Assembly: GCA_947384955.1 (NCBI GenBank)
Contig: CANDJC010000020.1
Location: forward strand, 1-49,635
Reading direction: 5' to 3'
Length of the DNA stretch: 49,635 bases
Source: an uncultured Eubacterium sp.
GTDB lineage: Bacteria; Bacillota; Clostridia; Lachnospirales; Lachnospiraceae
Shown in pieces: positions 1 to 7,813 of the stretch (the stretch's first letter is position 1; every line of letters starts with the position of its first letter). The translations under genes were made by a program, and so were the position numbers. Under the pieces are notes generated by a model. That model worked only from the letters and a program-made list of their open reading frames with translations. It did not search any database and was not told the origin of the DNA.

Positions 1-966
1 CTGATAATCATTCACATCCAGAAACAGACAATCCCCGTCTTCGGTCACTCCCACAATCAATGAACTGGCAGCCATCAGGTCCGCCACATCGGGCCATCTG
101 TCAAGGGTGTCCTGAATTGCAGCCGCAGATTGTCCGCCATTGTCTGCGTAGCATATCCTTCCGTCTGCCTTTAACCCTGCAGCAAAATTAAACCCATGGC
201 GCACTGCCGTCAGATTGTTCCACTCCGACACGTCGGGCGCTTCGATATCCCTCCACCACAGCACCGCTTCGCCGTTTTCTTTCAGCCCTGCACACCGTGC
301 CGCGTTTTCGGATGCGCTGATAGCAGCAATATCGCCGCCGTCATACACGTTTTCCATCCCGTCATACATTTGTTCATGCATGCAGTAAACGTTCCCGTCC
401 TCCGTCAGCACGTAACTGCCCGACAGCGCTGCCGGTGTTTCCCCGGGCAGGGAAACACGCTTGAAATCATCCTCTTCTTCACAAAACAGTTCACCGGACT
501 GGAGCAGTGCCATAAAATCCAGATACTCCAGGCTCCCGTTAACGCCAAGAAACGGCTCCGTTTTGTTATATTCCAGCGCTTTTCCAGCCATAGATCTGCC
601 ATAGCCAGCCGTGAGCGGAAGACTGTCTTCATTCGGTGGAAGATTCTGCCCGTCATAAAAAAGGCTTCCGTCCTCCATCAGCACACAAAGATGTTCACCG
701 GAAAATACCTGCGCGGCCATCCCGTCCAGTTCCATGTCCGACCATGCATGGGTGTCCGTATGATATTCATAGAGAACGCCGTTATCGATTCTCAACGGTA
801 TCACACTGGTGCTGTCTGTCTTTTCTGAATAGCGGAACAGAAGCGCAGACTGATTAGGCCTTGCGGGCTGGTTTTTGTTCTGCCGGAAACCACCGTACAG
901 CAGGGCAATAAACAATGCTGCCACACATGCTGTACGGATTACTTTATTTTGGAAATGTCTGTTCAT
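1..966 (-). CDS. RCC1-like repeat protein, membrane-anchored or secreted (3' end outside window)
   Basis: An open frame of 322 codons begins with ATG at 966 and runs off the left edge without a stop. The start is chosen because AGGAG lies 8 bases upstream of it. Residues about 10-26 form a hydrophobic N-terminal segment (signal peptide or membrane anchor), so the rest is probably outside the membrane. The body has repeated units with the pattern 'L.EDG.LFYDG', 'VLTEDGNVYCM', 'GLKENGEAVLWW', 'GLKADGRICYADN' and 'GVTEDGDCLFLD'. This is the usual look of bacterial RCC1/BNR-type beta-propeller blades. Such proteins often act in surface display or binding, but no substrate can be inferred. It is divergent from the GH43 gene to its right. 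Confidence is good that it is a real gene and moderate for the repeat assignment. Confidence 0.75.
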   Translation of the reverse strand, partial: MNRHFQNKVIRTACVAALFIALLYGGFRQNKNQPARPNQSALLFRYSEKTDSTSVIPLRIDNGVLYEYHTDTHAWSDMELDGMAAQVFSGEHLCVLMEDGSLFYDGQNLPPNEDSLPLTAGYGRSMAGKALEYNKTEPFLGVNGSLEYLDFMALLQSGELFCEEEDDFKRVSLPGETPAALSGSYVLTEDGNVYCMHEQMYDGMENVYDGGDIAAISASENAARCAGLKENGEAVLWWRDIEAPDVSEWNNLTAVRHGFNFAAGLKADGRICYADNGGQSAAAIQDTLDRWPDVADLMAASSLIVGVTEDGDCLFLDVNDYQ

Positions 967-1375
967 ATGATGTACTCCTGCTTATATATTGAAATAAATG
1001 TTTCGTGTTGAAATAAATGTTTCGTGAAGTCAATATTTTTCATAGAATCAATGGCTGTATTCAGCATACCACATTCATTCTATTTTTCAACCCCTTATCA
1101 ATGAAAATAACATAGTAATGCATGAAGGGTGTCTTATTGGAATATCCGGCTGCATCTGCCGCCTTAAGAATACCGGCTTCAAACGCAGGAACGCCGCAGG
1201 GAAGAAGGAACTGGATGCATATGGAATACTGCACAAAAACTGTTCCTTAAAATTATATATAGTGTACAAACTGTAAAATCACTATTGCATTCTAACCAAA
1301 TAAATTGTACACTTTAATAGAAGCTAAAATAATTTACGAAAATGTAAATAAAAAGCGAAGGGAGAACAGGTAAAT
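967..1375. other. Intergenic region between divergent genes
   Basis: This AT-rich stretch of 409 bases separates the RCC1-like gene from the GH43 gene and must contain both promoters. It holds a tandem 19-bp duplication next to the left gene. A short open plus-strand stretch from ATG 1121 (about 45 codons) has no clear ribosome binding site or recognisable product; it may be a decayed remnant. The GH43 ribosome binding site (AAGGGAG) lies just upstream of 1376. Confidence 0.5.
989..1026. repeat. Tandem duplication of a 19-bp unit
   Basis: Two exact, directly adjacent copies of TTGAAATAAATGTTTCGTG lie at 989-1007 and 1008-1026. They sit in the leader or promoter region of the minus-strand RCC1-like gene. 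They could be a duplicated regulator site or a slippage product. Confidence 0.85.
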
Positions 1376-3958
1376 ATGAGAAAAGCGACATTTTCCCGCC
1401 TGGCAGCGGGAGCGATGGCTGTGATGCTGACAGCGGGGGCAGTATGCATGCCACAGACCGTACGTGCAGAAAAAACAGCTGCCACGGAAACGAAATATGC
1501 GGATATTTCAAGGGTTACGGTACACGACCCGTCGATTGTAAAGGACCGGGATTCGGATACCTATTATGTATTTGGTTCGCATATGGCCACTGCAAAATCA
1601 CAGGATCTGGTGAACTGGACACAGATTTCCAAAGATTATGAAAACCGGGAAAATGATCCGGTGTATGGAAATGTCATTGAGAATTTTGCAGAGTCATTCC
1701 GATGGGCCGGCTATGACGACGGCGACTGTGCAGACGGGGGCCTGGCAGTCTGGGCACCGGATGTATTCTGGGATGATGAATACGAATGGGAAGACGGCAC
1801 GAAGGGTGCGTACCTGATGTATTATACGGCTTCCTCTACCTGGAGGCGTTCCTGCATCGGCGTGGCTGTATCGAAGACAATTGAGGGGCCTTACAAACAT
1901 CTCGACACGCTTGTTTATTCCGGCATGACTTCTGTAGCGGCAACAGACGGAAACAGCAAAAGGGATACGAAGTGGGACAACGATTATCTGAATTTTAACG
2001 AGCTGATTGCAAAAGGAGCATCCGGCGGCGGTATCGATGCGGTAAGCCAGAGCTGGTTTAAAGAGGACGACAGCTATAATACAGCGGTGGCTCCGAACTG
2101 TATTGACCCTGCGATTGTCAAAGCAGCTGACGGTAAAATTTATATGTCTTACGGTTCCTGGTCCGGCGGGCTGTTTATGCTGGAAATTGACCCGAAGACA
2201 GGGCTTGTGAAATATCCGGGCAAAGACGGCACAGACGAAGTCTCCGGTAACCGGGTGGACCGCTATTACGGCATCCATATCGCAGGGGGCAATCCGACCG
2301 GCAATAATGTAGCATCCGGCGAGGCTCCTTATATTACTTATGACGAAGCTGCAGGCTATTATTATCTGTATGAAACATACGGCGGACTGACAAGGACGGG
2401 TGGCTATAACATGCGTCTGTTCCGTTCTAAGAATGTAACCGGCCCATATGTGGACGCAGCGGGAAATGAGGCGCAGAACAGCTCAGAAGATACTTACAAA
2501 TACGGTGTAAAATTAATCGGCAATTATGCATTTAACGGCCAGCGCGGTTACTGTGCGGCAGGACATAATTCGGCTTTAATCGATACAGACGGTGCGCATT
2601 ATCTTGTATCTCACCAGCGTTTTAACGAAGGCACAGAATATCATGAAGTAAGAGTGCGTCAGCAGTTTATGAATGAAGACGGATGGCCGGTGACTGCGGT
2701 TTATGAAAACCGGAACGAGGCAGCTGCCAGCTATGCAGATGATAAGGTAACTGGTACATATGAATTTATCAATCATGGAGACGGCGAAAAAGACGGAACG
2801 ATGATTGAAAATGAAATCGTAATTTTAAATGCTGACGGCACGGTGTCCGGCGATGAAAAAGGGACATGGTCAAAGGCAGATTCCAAAAAAGGATATGACT
2901 ATGTGACCATTACACTTGGCAAAGATATTTATAAAGGCGTATTTTTCGAACAGACATCGGACCTGAATGAAAAGGTTATGACATTTACAGCCATTGGAAA
3001 CAATAACAAATCTGTCTGGGGCAGCATGTTAGAAGCTTCCGATGAAAAAGTCGCAGAAGTGATTGCAGCAAGGATAGCGCTTCCGGATTCTGCAAGAGAA
3101 GACATTGCGCTTCCGTCAGAATTAAGCGGCGCGCAGATAACCTGGACTTCAAGTGATGAAGCTGTGATTTCTGCAAAAGGGGAAGTGAAATCTCAGGGTA
3201 AAACAAAGGAGATTACGCTGACAGCGGCAGTATCTTACGGCAAAGCTGTGAAAACAAAAGCATTTAAAGTGACCGTGTATGCGAAGCCATTAATGATATA
3301 TGGATATAATTTTAATAAAACTTCCGGGACAAGCGTGAAAGGCTACAGCAAAACCGGGGAAGGCAAAGATGCTGTATTAGAAGGCAGTGCAAAGGTGGTC
3401 AGTGATTCGGTAAGAGGAAATGTGCTGCAGATTGAAAATGAAGCAGGGGCAAAGGGAGTGAATTATCTAAGGCTTCCTGAGGATACTTTTAAAAACGTAA
3501 CACAGGCCGGATTTACCGTAAGCATGTGGGTGAATTTATCAGAAGATACATTTGAGCACAGCGCCCTGTTTGAAGCAGATGCCAAAGCGGCTTACCCGAT
3601 GACAAGAATCGGAGCAAATCTCATTGGCCGCATTAATGCGACAGAGTTTTCCGATGCAAACGGTAATCAGAAGGTTCCGGCGGATGAATGGCATATGGTA
3701 ATGTATTCTGTCGGTACAAAAGGCATCAAAGTATATCTGGACGGGGAGCTGGTTGTGGAAGACGCAAAAAATCTCAGCGCATGCTTTGATAAAACAAACG
3801 CTGCCTGCATACAGAATGCAGCTGATGTCATGGCAGGAGCCGGATTTATCTGGGGCGACGAAGACGTGCGGGGTGCGAAATTTGACCTTGTAAAAGTATA
3901 TGACGGGGTATTTACCGAGGATGAAGTCCGTTCTGCATACAAAAAATCTGTAAAATAA
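1376..3958 (+). CDS. Secreted GH43 endo-1,5-alpha-L-arabinanase-like enzyme with lipocalin-like, Ig-like and LamG-like domains
   Basis: This 860-residue protein probably hydrolyses arabinan or arabinose-containing polysaccharide outside the cell. Residues 1-31 are a signal peptide ending near 'TVRAEK'. The GH43 five-bladed propeller spans about 44-420. The expected acidic triad is visible: Asp51 (HDPSIV), Asp244 (CIDPAIV) and Glu316 (SGEAPYI). The opening 'HDPSIVKDRDSDTYYVFGSH' resembles the B. subtilis Abn2 type. About 420-550 is a beta-rich lipocalin-like module often found behind such GH43 domains. About 565-635 is an atrophied bacterial Ig-like domain, and 637-860 is a concanavalin/LamG-like domain, perhaps carbohydrate binding. 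No LPXTG anchor is seen, so it is likely released or held by its accessory domains. It is monocistronic and followed by a terminator. Substrate is inferred from family only. Confidence 0.88.
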   Translation: MRKATFSRLAAGAMAVMLTAGAVCMPQTVRAEKTAATETKYADISRVTVHDPSIVKDRDSDTYYVFGSHMATAKSQDLVNWTQISKDYENRENDPVYGNVIENFAESFRWAGYDDGDCADGGLAVWAPDVFWDDEYEWEDGTKGAYLMYYTASSTWRRSCIGVAVSKTIEGPYKHLDTLVYSGMTSVAATDGNSKRDTKWDNDYLNFNELIAKGASGGGIDAVSQSWFKEDDSYNTAVAPNCIDPAIVKAADGKIYMSYGSWSGGLFMLEIDPKTGLVKYPGKDGTDEVSGNRVDRYYGIHIAGGNPTGNNVASGEAPYITYDEAAGYYYLYETYGGLTRTGGYNMRLFRSKNVTGPYVDAAGNEAQNSSEDTYKYGVKLIGNYAFNGQRGYCAAGHNSALIDTDGAHYLVSHQRFNEGTEYHEVRVRQQFMNEDGWPVTAVYENRNEAAASYADDKVTGTYEFINHGDGEKDGTMIENEIVILNADGTVSGDEKGTWSKADSKKGYDYVTITLGKDIYKGVFFEQTSDLNEKVMTFTAIGNNNKSVWGSMLEASDEKVAEVIAARIALPDSAREDIALPSELSGAQITWTSSDEAVISAKGEVKSQGKTKEITLTAAVSYGKAVKTKAFKVTVYAKPLMIYGYNFNKTSGTSVKGYSKTGEGKDAVLEGSAKVVSDSVRGNVLQIENEAGAKGVNYLRLPEDTFKNVTQAGFTVSMWVNLSEDTFEHSALFEADAKAAYPMTRIGANLIGRINATEFSDANGNQKVPADEWHMVMYSVGTKGIKVYLDGELVVEDAKNLSACFDKTNAACIQNAADVMAGAGFIWGDEDVRGAKFDLVKVYDGVFTEDEVRSAYKKSVK

Positions 3959-3972
3959 AATCTGAATATTAT

Positions 3973-4012
3973 AAAACCGCATGATTTGGGAAAACGCCGG
4001 TCATGCGGTTTT
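3973..4012. terminator. Intrinsic terminator downstream of the GH43 gene
   Basis: A perfect 12-bp stem (AAAACCGCATGA / TCATGCGGTTTT) with a 16-base loop lies 14 bases after the GH43 stop. It is flanked by A and T runs on both sides, so it could also end transcripts arriving from the minus-strand SecB-like operon. Confidence 0.85.
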
Positions 4013-4071
4013 ATCTGTGTATTTAAGGTACAGACAGACCGTGCAAATGTGATTCAGATATTTCAGGTCTT

Positions 4072-4470
4072 TTAATTTTTATTTTTTTGATTATTTATCA
4101 TTGCAATAATATTCATGGCGGGCAGTACAATAGGTGCCATTCCGGGCTGAGTTGTAATTATGGATATGTAGCTTCTGATATAAGGAAACATGATTGCAAT
4201 GGTATTTTTTTCAAGTATATCCATATTTTTTTGCTGTGTGTGAAATACAGCTTTACCTTTTACATATACATAAATATTTTCATCTTCATCTGAAACAATT
4301 GTTATTAATATTATTTCGTATACATCTTTACAGATATTTTTAACATTATAATCTGCCTGAACGTGCAGCTCTAATCCTTCCAGCGGAACATCTTTTTTTC
4401 TGAATGTACTTTCTGTAATTTCAATTTTTTCCATAACAAGAGGGCTTTCATAATCAGATTTGATTTTCAT
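4072..4470 (-). CDS. SecB-like chaperone (putative chaperone of a toxin-antitoxin-chaperone module)
   Basis: The protein is 132 residues if started at ATG 4470, which follows AGGAGAG by 3 bases. An upstream in-frame ATG at 4485 lies inside the preceding gene and has no such site. The sequence shows the SecB pattern: repeated beta-strand segments ('LELHVQADYNVK', 'VYEIILITIVSDEDENIYVYVKGKAVF'), then a helix beginning 'NTIAIMFPYIRSYISIITTQPGMAPIVLPAMNI', close to the SecB motif with '..PP..LPP.NF' near the C-terminus. General-secretion SecB is typical of proteobacteria. A solitary SecB-like gene in a Gram-positive-type genome, as the last gene of an operon with an ADP-ribosyltransferase-like protein, is typical of TAC modules in which the chaperone stabilises the antitoxin. 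The function is inferred. Confidence 0.78.
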   Translation of the reverse strand: MKIKSDYESPLVMEKIEITESTFRKKDVPLEGLELHVQADYNVKNICKDVYEIILITIVSDEDENIYVYVKGKAVFHTQQKNMDILEKNTIAIMFPYIRSYISIITTQPGMAPIVLPAMNIIAMINNQKNKN

Positions 4471-4478
4471 AATCTCTC

Positions 4479-4715
4479 CTAACATGCGACAGCAAAATCT
4501 TCTTGCAAATCATATGAATTTAATATAATGTCTGGATTTGTTTTTGTGTCAGAATATTCAAAAAAAGTCTGTGACGGAGCAAAAATCTGCCGGATAACTT
4601 TTTGCGTTATTTCATGAATGCCGTCTTTATCTTTTATCATAGGTTTGTCCGCGCTGTCGCTTAATTCCACATGATACTTCCTGCATAAATCATAAAATAA
4701 ATTTTTATCAAACAT
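4479..4715 (-). CDS. Small protein, candidate antitoxin of the TAC module
   Basis: A 78-residue protein lies between the toxin-like and SecB-like genes. Its ATG overlaps the upstream stop by one base (TAATG), which suggests translational coupling; AAGAAGAGGTGAT supplies the ribosome binding site. I do not recognise the family. The N-terminal half is charged ('FYDLCRKYHVELSDSADKPMIKDKDG'). The C-terminal tail is hydrophobic with scattered acids ('DIILNSYDLQEDFAVAC'), the kind of exposed segment that acts as a chaperone-addiction region in known TAC antitoxins. Position and size support the antitoxin role; sequence alone does not prove it. Confidence 0.6.
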   Translation of the reverse strand: MFDKNLFYDLCRKYHVELSDSADKPMIKDKDGIHEITQKVIRQIFAPSQTFFEYSDTKTNPDIILNSYDLQEDFAVAC

Positions 4716-5302
4716 TATATCACCTCTTCTTCTTCATTGTATACTATTTTTGATGATTTAATACATTCTTTTTTCGAAACACAGATTTGTCTTTCATGAA
4801 ATCTGATTTTAATGAGATTCATTATCTGTGTCTGTTTTTTCAGTTCTTCCGAATTTCTTCTGGCTGTATAACCTGCGGCATTTTTTTGAAAGGTTGCCGT
4901 TATCACAGATATTCCTTTTTTCGCTTTATAATAATCGAAAAAAAGAGCACGAAAACAGTCTTTTTCAAATACAGGCATTTTTCCTGAACATTCTTTCTGT
5001 ATATCTTCCAGTATGCTGATAGTTTCTGTCAAAAAACAATCAAGCTGATGATAGTCATCCAGATTGAGAACTTCTTCATCACGAGCTTCAATTGCTGATT
5101 GAAAAACGACACCGCCACAATTGTTATTCTGTGATGAGATGGATGAGGTCCACCATCTGGCTTTTTCATAATCATCGAAAAAATATACGCCCTGACCCAG
5201 CCAGTGGTCACTCCGATACTTGCATTTAGCAGGATCAAGTCCATGATTCTCTATACTATATCGGTGTTTTGTGCAAGTTCCATGATATACGGATTCTTTC
5301 AT
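4715..5302 (-). CDS. ADP-ribosyltransferase-fold protein, candidate toxin (CmdT-like) of a TAC module
   Basis: This 195-residue protein opens with 'YHGTCTKHRYSIENHGL' and continues 'WLGQGVYFFDDYEKARWW'. These are the first two signatures of the H-Y-x class of ADP-ribosyltransferase folds (His7 in YHGT for NAD binding; Tyr40 in GVYFF). The third catalytic position is not obvious. The C-terminal 40 residues are basic and then very acidic (EEEEVI). It is the first gene of a tightly overlapping operon with a 78-residue protein and a SecB-like chaperone. This order is the one reported for CmdTAC, an E. coli phage-defence module whose CmdT ADP-ribosylates mRNA. Whether this protein modifies RNA, DNA or protein cannot be seen. 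The AT-rich composition of 4072-5302 relative to its neighbours fits horizontal transfer. Confidence 0.68.
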   Translation of the reverse strand: MKESVYHGTCTKHRYSIENHGLDPAKCKYRSDHWLGQGVYFFDDYEKARWWTSSISSQNNNCGGVVFQSAIEARDEEVLNLDDYHQLDCFLTETISILEDIQKECSGKMPVFEKDCFRALFFDYYKAKKGISVITATFQKNAAGYTARRNSEELKKQTQIMNLIKIRFHERQICVSKKECIKSSKIVYNEEEEVI

Positions 5303-5361
5303 TATTCACTCTTCTCCAGCAGGCTGACAGTTAACAGTATTTATAAATTTTGAACGCATTC

Positions 5362-5389
5362 AGTATATCACATTTAAGTAAAAAAGCAA
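5362..5389 (-). promoter_or_regulatory. Predicted promoter of the TAC-like operon
   Basis: On the minus strand TTGCTT (5389-5384) and TATACT (5367-5362) are separated by 16 bases. The -10 hexamer lies 60 bases upstream of the toxin-like gene start. This is a good sigma-A-type match, read by eye. Confidence 0.6.
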
Positions 5390-5398
5390 GTCTTCCCG

Positions 5399-6436
5399 TT
5401 AATACAGCACCGAATCCCGGTAAATAATTTCCGGGTGAATATAGGTCACCTCATAAGGCGCATCCGCATGCTCCATCCGATAGACCGCCTGCATGGACAG
5501 CCGTTTGCCAAGCAGCCCGGTTTTTACATCTGCCGTCGTAATCATCCCGTCCACATTCGAATATTCACGGCTTCCGTCATATCCGGTGACAAGGATGCCC
5601 TCAGCCTGATGACATCCGCCGTGCTCCGTAAAGTACCGCTGCAGAAAATGGGCGATGTAATCGCTTGCACAGATAAATCCCTGCGGCATGGCGTGCAGGG
5701 AATTTAAGGAATCCAGAAAATCGCACAGCATCTGGTAATAGGAAAAAATACCGATACTCTGTGTAAAGCAGACTTTCTGGTCAATTTCCAGGTGATGTGC
5801 TTCCATGCACTGGCAAAAGCCTTTGTAACGGTCTAAATTTGTGCGGGCATAATGGATGTCGCCGATAAAGCCTAAGTGTGTCAGCCCGCGTGCGAGGACG
5901 GATTCGGTAATCTGGTAAATAGAATGACGTCCTTCCAGCAAAAGCAAATCGCCGTGAAGCATGCGTGCATCCAGTCCCGGCACGGTATCCAGAAATACTT
6001 TCGGCAGACTGAGTTCACTGACCATGCGGATAAGCTTTTCGTCATAGACATTCAGAATCACAGCGCCCTGGATACTTCCGCTGCTTAGTATGGACGGCAT
6101 CGTGAAGTCCTCCGTGTAAGCGGACGGCATATATGTGTACATCATGTTCATATTGTGGCAGGAAAATTCCTGTGCCATGGAATGGATGATGTTTGTCCAA
6201 AAAGTAGAGGAATCCGGCCGGGAGATAATCAGGGAAACCGTTTTTTCGGACTCTTCTGCGGCAGGCGCCAGCGAATCCGGAAGGCTGATTTTTGAATATC
6301 CCAGCTCCTTTGCTTTCTGTAAGACGCTTTCCCTGAGGGAAGCAGATACGCCGCTTTGGTTTTTAAATACTTTCCAGACTGTGACCCGCGAGATTCCGAG
6401 GGCATCCGCAATGTCCTGCATTGTTATTTTATTCAT
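5399..6436 (-). CDS. LacI-family transcriptional regulator of the mannoside locus
   Basis: This 345-residue repressor-type protein most likely starts at ATG 6436, behind AGGGAG. The open frame extends to 6499, but the upstream residues are not LacI-like. Residues 3-25 ('ITMQDIADALGISRVTVWKVFKN') are the LacI/GalR helix-turn-helix. From about residue 70 the protein continues as a periplasmic-binding-protein-like sugar sensor ('VSLIISRPDSSTFWTNIIHSM', later 'GFICASDYIAHFLQRY', 'ILVTGYDGSREYS'). It is divergent from GH130, GH38 and the kinase-isomerase fusion, so the likely ligand is a mannoside or mannose derivative and the likely operators are in 6437-6804. The ligand is inferred from context only. 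Confidence 0.88.
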   Translation of the reverse strand: MNKITMQDIADALGISRVTVWKVFKNQSGVSASLRESVLQKAKELGYSKISLPDSLAPAAEESEKTVSLIISRPDSSTFWTNIIHSMAQEFSCHNMNMMYTYMPSAYTEDFTMPSILSSGSIQGAVILNVYDEKLIRMVSELSLPKVFLDTVPGLDARMLHGDLLLLEGRHSIYQITESVLARGLTHLGFIGDIHYARTNLDRYKGFCQCMEAHHLEIDQKVCFTQSIGIFSYYQMLCDFLDSLNSLHAMPQGFICASDYIAHFLQRYFTEHGGCHQAEGILVTGYDGSREYSNVDGMITTADVKTGLLGKRLSMQAVYRMEHADAPYEVTYIHPEIIYRDSVLY

Positions 6437-6804
6437 TGGAGCACTCCCTTTTCGGATGAATTCTGTTATGAGTATAACATGTTCGTTTCGGAAAATCAAA
6501 GCAATATTTCTTAATAAAAATTAACATTTTGTAAACAATAAAAGGCTGTGAATATTATCTGTGCAGCGTAAATTTTCCTATTTAAAAATACATGTCCGTT
6601 GTTGAAACAAGACGGGCTGAACAGATGTTAACGGATACAATCAAATAATAATAAAAAATGATAAAATAATGTTAAAACAGTGTTGACAAAATACAGGAAA
6701 AATGTTAATGTCTACTTACAAAAAACGTTAACACAGATGTTTCGATTCCCTATGGATTTATGTCTTGCAGGGCATAACAGATTGAAAAACAGGAAGGAAA
6801 GATT
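6437..6804. other. Regulatory intergenic region of the mannoside locus
   Basis: This AT-rich region of 368 bases separates the LacI-type regulator from GH130. It has no open frame of note. It carries a strong plus-strand promoter (6683-6711) and several copies of a GTTAAC-centred motif: CCGTTAACAT on the minus strand near 6624-6633 and ACGTTAACAC near 6725-6734, with related ATTAACATTTTG near 6520. These are plausible LacI-family operators. Confidence 0.55.
6683..6711 (+). promoter_or_regulatory. Predicted promoter of the GH130-GH38 operon, with downstream operator-like site
   Basis: TTGACA (6683-6688), 17 bases, then TAATGT (6706-6711). The motif ACGTTAACAC begins about 14 bases downstream of the -10, a position where a bound LacI-type repressor would block transcription. 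A second copy of the CGTTAACA core lies about 60 bases upstream of the -35 on the other strand. Confidence 0.7.
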
Positions 6805-7794
6805 ATGAGCAGAATCATAGGAAAGGGGCTGCCTGGCATCCCCTGGGAAGATAAACCGGAAGGCTGTCACAGTCCGTTATGGCGTTACAGCAAAAACCCG
6901 ATTATCGGCCGGGACGGAAACAAAATATCAAACAGTGTATTCAACAGTGCGGTTGTGCCGTTTGAAGACGGGTATGCCGGGATGTTCCGCTGTGACAGCA
7001 AATCAATCAGCATGGATATCTTTGTGGGAAGAAGCCGGGACGGCTATCACTGGGAGATTGAAGATGAGCCGGTTAAAATGGAAGGGGCAGACGGTGAGGT
7101 CTTAAATGTAGAATACCGCTATGATCCAAGGGTATGCTATATAGAGGACAGGTATTATATTACCTGGTGCAACGGCTATCACGGGCCTACAATTGGCGTC
7201 GCTTATACATATGATTTTAAGAAATTTGTGCAGCTGGAAAATGCATTCCTGCCATGCAACAGAAACGGTGTGCTGTTTCCGCGCAGGATTAACGGCATGT
7301 ATACGATGTTAAGCAGGCCGAGCGACAACGGGCATACACCGTTTGGCGATATTTACATCAGCCAGAGCCCGGATTTGGAATTCTGGGGACGCCACCGCCA
7401 TGTCATGAGTCCGGTTCCGGGCAATCTAAGCGCATGGCAGATTACCAAAATCGGACCCGGGCCTGTGCCGGTTGAAACGGATGAAGGGTGGCTTTTGATT
7501 TATCACGGTGTCATTACGACATGCAACGGATTTGTGTACCGCATGGGCGCGGCGCTGTTAGATTTGGAGCAGCCGTGGAAAGTGCTTTACCGGACGAAGG
7601 ATTATATTCTGGCTCCGCAGGAGCTTTATGAATGTGTCGGGGATGTGCCGAATGTTGTCTTCCCGTGCGCAGCGCTGGCGGATGCAGATACCGGGCGGAT
7701 TGCGATTTATTACGGGTGTGCGGATACCGTTACAGGGCTTGTATTTACGACTATAGATGATATAATAGCTTATCTGAAAGAACATCATATTTAA
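6805..7794 (+). CDS. GH130 mannoside phosphorylase
   Basis: The protein has 329 residues, the normal length for GH130, and starts behind GGAAGGAAAG. GH130 enzymes cleave beta-mannosides by phosphorolysis (for example Man-beta-1,4-GlcNAc or beta-1,4-mannooligosaccharides), releasing mannose-1-phosphate. Visible marks are the '[12 protein letters not shown]' and '[13 protein letters not shown]' blade motifs. Asp107 lies in 'EYRYDPRV', the conserved proton-donor position of the family. '[22 protein letters not shown]' is the phosphate and substrate region. No signal peptide is present, so it acts in the cytoplasm. It is the first gene of an operon with GH38 (19 bases between them) and a kinase-isomerase fusion. 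The alpha-mannosidase neighbour suggests N-glycan-type or mannan-derived oligosaccharides. The exact substrate is not determined. Confidence 0.88.
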   Translation: MSRIIGKGLPGIPWEDKPEGCHSPLWRYSKNPIIGRDGNKISNSVFNSAVVPFEDGYAGMFRCDSKSISMDIFVGRSRDGYHWEIEDEPVKMEGADGEVLNVEYRYDPRVCYIEDRYYITWCNGYHGPTIGVAYTYDFKKFVQLENAFLPCNRNGVLFPRRINGMYTMLSRPSDNGHTPFGDIYISQSPDLEFWGRHRHVMSPVPGNLSAWQITKIGPGPVPVETDEGWLLIYHGVITTCNGFVYRMGAALLDLEQPWKVLYRTKDYILAPQELYECVGDVPNVVFPCAALADADTGRIAIYYGCADTVTGLVFTTIDDIIAYLKEHHI

Positions 7795-7813
7795 AGACAA
7801 CAGGAGGGCTCGT

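Noticed and set aside
1087-1269. Short minus-strand ORF (60 codons) between the RCC1-like and GH43 genes
   Set aside because: No ribosome binding site, unusual composition and no recognisable protein; probably chance.
4468-4485. Start of the SecB-like protein at ATG 4485
   Set aside because: That ATG lies within the upstream gene; AGGAGAG directly precedes ATG 4470, where the conserved sequence begins.
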